NCBI RefSeq assembly: GCF_964340395.1
Contig: NC_135562.1
Span: forward strand, 10,693,634-10,757,633
Length of the DNA: 64,000 nucleotides
Direction of reading: 5' to 3'
From: Glandiceps talaboti
Taxonomy: Eukaryota > Hemichordata > Enteropneusta > Spengelidae
Translations under genes and position numbers: made by a program
The notes under the pieces: model-generated
Seen by the model: only the letters and a program-made list of their open reading frames with translations
Database searches by the model: none
What the model was told of the DNA's origin: nothing
Shown: piece by piece, positions 60,101 through 64,000 of the stretch
How positions within the stretch are numbered: the stretch's first letter is position 1
How the letters are laid out: each line of letters opens with the position of its first letter

Positions 60101-61008
60101 TACATTATATGTAACATTTTCTTTACATTATGTTGTAGTACATACCTTGTCATATATTTCATACTATTACATTATATGTAACATTTTCTTTACATTATGT
60201 TGTAGTACATACCTTGTCATATATTTCATATTACACTATATGTAACATTTTCTTTACATTATGTTGCAGTACATACCTTGTCATATATTTCATATTATTA
60301 CATTATATGTAACATTTTCTTTACATTATGTTGTAGTACATACCTTGTCATATATTTCATATTACATTATATGTAACATTTTCTTTACATTATGTTGTAG
60401 TACATACTGTGTCATATATTTCATATTATTACATTATATGTAACATTTTCTTTACATTATGTTGTAGTAAATACCTTGTCATATATTTCATATTATTACA
60501 TTATATGTAACATTTTCTTTACATTATGTTGTAGTAGATACCTTGTCATATATTTCATACTATTACATTATATGTAACATTTTTTTTACATTATGTTGTA
60601 GTACATATCTTGTCGTATACTTCATTATATGTTTACATCATCCTAATACGGACATTTTTTACATTATCACTGTTGTAGTTGTACATATTCTTACATTATG
60701 CTTATAGTCAGTTTTACATTATTACTGTTTTAATAGTACATACATACCTTGTCACTACTTCCCAATCTATCAATTTACATACATTTAAGCAACATGTTCT
60801 GTACGTACCTCGTCAATATTTCGTAGCCATTTTGTTATATTATCAAATGTTTTAGGTTGTGTGATATCGTAGACCAGCATAATTCCCATTGCTCCCCTGT
60901 AGTAGGATGTGGTGATGGTGTGAAATCGTTCTTGTCCAGCTGTGTCCCATATCTGCAGCTTGATTTTCTTACCCTGTAATTCAACTGTTTTGATTTTAAA
61001 ATCAATTC
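50262..61008 (-). CDS. RAB10: Ras-related GTPase Rab10 (first exon outside window)
   Basis: Small GTPase of exocytic, recycling and polarised membrane traffic. Minus-strand exons: 60809-61008, 51935-52024, 51202-51303, 50262-50345. Phases agree (1 at entry, then 0). They encode 158 residues; adding the 42 missing N-terminal residues of the human protein gives 200, the usual Rab10 length. The first visible exon starts at the glycine before [14 protein letters not shown] and includes WDTAGQE (switch II) and [15 protein letters not shown], a Rab10-type stretch (Rab8 has RTITTAYYRGAMG). Next come NKCD (guanine base binding), ETSAK, and a tail ending KARCC with two cysteines for prenylation. The P-loop and switch I exon must lie right of 64000, since 61009-63340 contains no GDSGVGKT-like sequence on this strand. 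Intron between the first two visible exons: 8.8 kb, filled with satellite. Confidence 0.95.
50371..50700. mobile_element. Foldback element family A, half-length copy 3
   Basis: ATATCATGCACAAGCAAAG start, GAAAATATGGATTATATACC block, and an AATCTCTAATTA end, as in the copies at 47 and 2251. It lies in the last RAB10 intron, about 25 bases from the final exon. Confidence 0.7.
51502..51559. repeat. (TA)n(GA)n compound microsatellite
   Basis: TA run 51502-51530 followed directly by AG run 51531-51559, in a RAB10 intron. Confidence 0.95.
52281..52459. repeat. 37-bp tandem repeat, five copies
   Basis: GACTGTGTTTGACTATC at 52284, 52321, 52358, 52395 and 52432, an exact 37-base step. Units contain GGGAATTAATTAGTACTA. 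Confidence 0.93.
52655..52825. mobile_element. MITE family B, copy 3
   Basis: CAGTGTGCACTCTAAG at the left, TTAGAGGGCACACTG at the right. The interior is nearly the same as the 20458 copy, indicating fairly recent movement. Confidence 0.8.
53505..53660. repeat. Dispersed repeat related to 17355-17520
   Basis: GCTAAGGGTGTGGAACCTCG with GTAACAG, then GTAGTTTCC and GTAGATTTTA blocks, in the same order as 17355-17520 (GCTAAGGGCTAGGAACCATG). Diverged; class unknown. Confidence 0.45.
54642..54656. repeat. Poly-C run
   Basis: Fifteen consecutive C in the 8.8-kb RAB10 intron. Confidence 0.85.
55501..55574. mobile_element. Hairpin element family C, fragment
   Basis: GGTTACCGGAACCAAACAAT followed by a T run and GGCCTAATCAT, matching the end of element C at 10652. 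Confidence 0.5.
55815..56275. repeat. About 52-bp tandem repeat, eight or nine copies
   Basis: TAACATAAGTGGTCTTGTCA followed by CATTTTGTTCAACACTGAGA recurs with spacing of about 52-53 bases and small length differences. Confidence 0.9.
56897..57118. repeat. (TG)n microsatellite with interruptions
   Basis: Mostly TG dinucleotides over 220 bases, broken by TGTATG and TGGATG variants. Long frames on both strands are repeat artefacts. Confidence 0.95.
58018..58335. repeat. Two (CT)n tracts
   Basis: CT runs at 58018-58037 and 58312-58335. The stretch between holds nothing recognised. Confidence 0.9.
58640..60640. repeat. About 66-bp AT-rich satellite in RAB10 intron
   Basis: Unit: ACATTATGTTGTAGTACATA, CCTTGTCATATATTTCATAT, TATTACATTATATGTAACAT and TTTCTTT, about 65-67 bases. 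From 59125 to 60620 the copies are close to identical, more than twenty in number. From 58640 to 59125 they are decayed. CCTTGTCA alternates with CTGTGTCA and CCGTGTCA between units. A 60-residue frame at 60261-60443 is part of the repeat. Confidence 0.95.
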
Positions 61009-61339
61009 CTGTGAAAGACAAAAAAGAACTCAGTATTAAAAAGTGGCATATTTCAACTGTTTTAATTTTTTTTTAAATCAAATCCTATTACATGTACATT
61101 TATAAGCAAAACACAGATGGCATCTTTCAACTGATGTGACAAACACAACACAGAAAGAAAACAACTGCCATGTTATTCTGTTTTCTTTAGTGTATTATAA
61201 CAATAAATTATAAGGCATGTTGTTAATTTTTACTTGCAAAAAAAACTGTCCACACACAATGTACACTGCACTGTGCACACATCTGTTATAAAGGCCAGTG
61301 TACTTTTAACCCTATCCTAGTGTACATTGTATCTGTACA

Positions 61340-61811
61340 TATTGTTACCCAATACTTTTCTTTGTTCAACCAAGAAAAATATGAGTGACTTAAGGGGTAT
61401 TGTCACTAAGAGACACTAGAACATAGTGACAAACATTTAGTCATGAGTATTTCTGGCTGACTGAAGAAAAATACTGGGAATAATATAGTTATACCTCCTC
61501 AAGCATAAATTCTCAATCAATCCTTTCATTACTATGGTGACTTGCCTACATAAAATGTACAAACATTACTAGTGTCATATCAGACACTAGAAAAATACAG
61601 CATAAACTATGAAAAATTGGAGAAAATAATGACGATTTAGAATGTTTTAACACATTTCAAACACAACATAACTACATTTGTAGTGATGTAGACACAGGTT
61701 GTCATGACGTACAACGACCATGGTAATAGTATTATCCGGGTATATACACACTGTATCCATATTTTTCTGTTCAAAGCAATACATTTTGTAACTTGGCTTG
61801 TGCATGGGTAT
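61340..61811. mobile_element. Foldback element family A, right-half copy
   Basis: Starts inside the element (CCAAGAAAAATATGAGTGAC) and ends with ATATTTTTCTGTTCAAAGCA and GGCTTGTGCATGGGTA, the complement of the left end of other copies. The left end is missing. Confidence 0.7.
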
Positions 61812-62129
61812 ACAAATGTAAACTAACTTAACAATTTTCTTATTGTGTACATATAGTTCTAAACACAGCATAGAGTCAAGAACTAACTGCTAATCACATG
61901 TACAATATCCTTATTTTACAAGATGTATAGTTCTACAACTTACAAGTTATGGATTACATACCAACCTAGTAACTATTAATTACATGTAGTTGATGACAGT
62001 TTTGTCATTAACATAAACATACCACATATTATATTTCTAATTATTATTCTTGTTAGCACTAATGGACTTTGTAATTACACCAGTAATACTCACAATCACA
62101 ATGACTATGATAACAACAAAATACCTGAT

Positions 62130-62212
62130 ACATACATACATACATACATACATACATACATACATACATACATACATACATACATACATACATACATACA
62201 TGTATACATATA

Positions 62213-62246
<34 letters not shown>

Positions 62247-62450
62247 CATACATATATACATACATACATACATACATATATACATACATACATACATACA
62301 TATATACATACATACATATATACATACATACATACATACATACATACATACGTACGTACGTACGTACGTACGTACGTACGTACACACACATACATACATG
62401 CATACATACATACGTACGTATGTACACACACACATACATACATACATACA
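62130..62450. repeat. (ATAC)n, (ACGT)n and (AC)n compound microsatellite
   Basis: CATA repeats 62130-62350 with TATATA breaks, then self-complementary CGTA repeats 62351-62382, then mixed CA/CATA to 62450. All four overlapping long frames here are repeat artefacts. Confidence 0.95.
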
Positions 62451-63056
62451 GAATGGCTCTGGGAATTAATTTCTTTTTAAATTTTCTTCAAAATATATTT
62501 GTAATGAGATCACGGAGGGGGATACATGTAATAAATGAAATGAAAGTGATGTAAGCACAAGTTATGCACTTTCACAATTACAATATACATCATACCGGAT
62601 ACTGTCCCTGTCAGAGAGTTCACCCATTTATGACATTTACATAAAATACTCATACATACATTGTACAAAGCCTGATTTTGTTACCAAGGATTTTTCAAGA
62701 TCCATCAAATAGCTCTGGAAAGCAATCCCGGTAAATGATCTTGCGTACAAGCTGTTCTTGGCCAACAACACTGTGGAAGTTGTACCACATTACAGTACAG
62801 CTCACACTGATAATAATCATAATACTAGTATTTTCAAATCATAAAACAAAGATTTTGAAATTGTATCATTTTAATCTCAACTGTAACAGCTGTTACTATA
62901 TTGAACTACTCCTTACTCCACTGCTTCCAACTGATTTATGTTCATTATGTTCATCATACAAATTACTAATTAGAAACCAGTTATTTATTATTGGAGAGAT
63001 TCACGACTTACAAACCATCTGTTGCACATACTTTGACAGATTCACAGCTCTGTGAT

Positions 63057-63345
63057 TTCAGTTACACGGCCTGATAACACACTGATTTCACTAAATACAG
63101 CCTGAGAATACACTGATTTCAGTTATACAGACTGAGAACACACTGATTTCAGACTGAGAATACACTGATTTCAGTTATACAGACAGAGAATACACTGATT
63201 TCAGTTATACAGAGAGAACACACTGATTTCAGTTATACAGACTGTAAACACAATGATTTCAGTTATACAGACTGAGAATACACTGATTTCAGTTTACACA
63301 GACTGAGAATACACTTATTTCAGTTATACAGACAGAGAACATACT
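63057..63345. repeat. About 30-bp tandem repeat, nine or ten copies
   Basis: Blocks ACACTGATTTCAGTTATACA and GACTGAGAA repeat with deletions. The array stops exactly where the LINE poly(A) tract begins. Confidence 0.9.
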
Positions 63346-64000
63346 TTTTTTTTTTTTTCTTTTTTTTTTATTTATTTACATAACTGCTCTGTCAAAAACA
63401 TCTTACATATCACAAGCAAGCTGGAAAAAATAAATATACATACAACAAAATAGTTACAGTTCGTAACAAATAAATATAAATTAATCCGTCAAAAAAGCAC
63501 TGCCCCGAATAAAAGTGTTTGTCATACTGAAAGCAAATACAAAGGTTAACAATAGTACACTCTCAAAATAATAATCTTTTCCAGAATGGTAAATAAGTAC
63601 ATTTCTTTGTTTGATTTATTTTGTACATAAAAGATAGATATTTGTGAAATAAGTCATAGCTTGGGATCGATTTGGGATTTTGTGGGTCATTATTGAAATT
63701 AGCCCAAGCCGCAAATACGCAGTATTTTGCAATAGTAGTCACCATGTTAATAAATCTAATTATTGGAGCGACACTCAGTGGTTTGTAACCAAAGACAATA
63801 ACATTAAAATCTATTATAACTTGTATGTTCAGCTTCGTACCAAGAAGAGTCTGAACGTGATCCCAGAACAAACCAAGTCTTTGACATTGAAGGAACATGT
63901 GTTCATATGTGTCCGGTACATTGCATGAACTACATTTGTCGCTGTTGCTTATTCTCCAGCGACAAAGGTTGATTCCACTTGGTAGAATTCTATGAATAAT
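63346..64000 (-). mobile_element. LINE-type retrotransposon, 3' end (continues past window)
   Basis: Minus-strand reading frame open from 64000 to a stop at 63563-63565. It encodes the C-terminal end of a reverse transcriptase ORF2: RILPSGINLCRWRI, then a CxxC-HxxxxxC zinc-finger-like motif (CSSCNVPDTYEHMFLQC), then RLGLFWDHVQTLL. This is the zf-RVT type C-terminus. A 3' UTR of about 200 bases ends in a T-rich run at 63346-63371, the poly(A) tail of the minus-strand element. It sits in a RAB10 intron in the same orientation as the gene. Confidence 0.88.

Larger units (their letters stand above)
61009..63345. other. RAB10 intron upstream of the first visible exon
   Basis: Contains a half copy of foldback A, long ACAT/ACGT microsatellites and a 30-bp repeat (listed separately). 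No P-loop exon was found, so this intron continues past the window. Confidence 0.65.

Noticed and set aside
60261-60443. 60-residue frame
   Set aside because: Part of the 66-bp satellite unit.
50262-61008. Could the Rab be Rab8 or Rab13?
   Set aside because: [13 protein letters not shown], the VELQGKK stretch and [14 protein letters not shown] fit Rab10 better; Rab8 has RTITTAYYRGAMG and a different tail.
62037-62469. Four overlapping frames of 112-139 residues
   Set aside because: Translation of ATAC/ACGT repeats on both strands.

Overview
This is animal (bilaterian) nuclear DNA: AT-rich, with intron-split genes using GT-AG splice sites, long introns, many microsatellites and minisatellites, and many small inverted-repeat transposable elements. 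The presence of a squalene epoxidase gene argues against insects and nematodes. Gene content and repeat style fit a marine invertebrate deuterostome or lophotrochozoan, but I cannot name the species.

Four protein-coding genes can be rebuilt exon by exon. (1) Squalene monooxygenase (SQLE), minus strand, exons between 780 and 5227; only the N-terminal 203 residues are inside the window. (2) A head-to-head partner on the plus strand, 6318-25404: four exons encoding a 794-residue protein with the order acidic linker, TIR, SAM, TIR, TIR. I recognise the domains but not the gene, and it is the most unusual locus here. (3) Ribonucleotide reductase small subunit (RRM2), minus strand, nine exons from 35738 down to 30601, complete at 397 residues. 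(4) RAB10, minus strand, four exons from 61008 down to 50262; the P-loop exon lies beyond the right edge.

Layout: 1-5227 SQLE; 5228-6317 shared SQLE/TIR promoter region; 6318-25404 TIR-SAM gene, including a 15.3-kb intron full of satellites and small transposons; 25405-30600 convergent intergenic region; 30601-35738 RRM2; 35739-50261 promoter of RRM2 followed by about 14 kb of repeat-rich intergenic DNA; 50262-61008 RAB10 with an 8.8-kb satellite-filled intron; 61009-64000 RAB10 upstream intron with the 3' end of a LINE at the right edge.

The genes do not form one pathway: sterol synthesis, a probable TIR-based signalling or immune protein, dNTP synthesis and vesicle traffic. The main themes are the TIR-SAM-TIR-TIR protein, its shared promoter with SQLE, NF-Y and E2F-like sites at RRM2, and at least eight families of hairpin-type mobile elements, some lying within tens of bases of exons.
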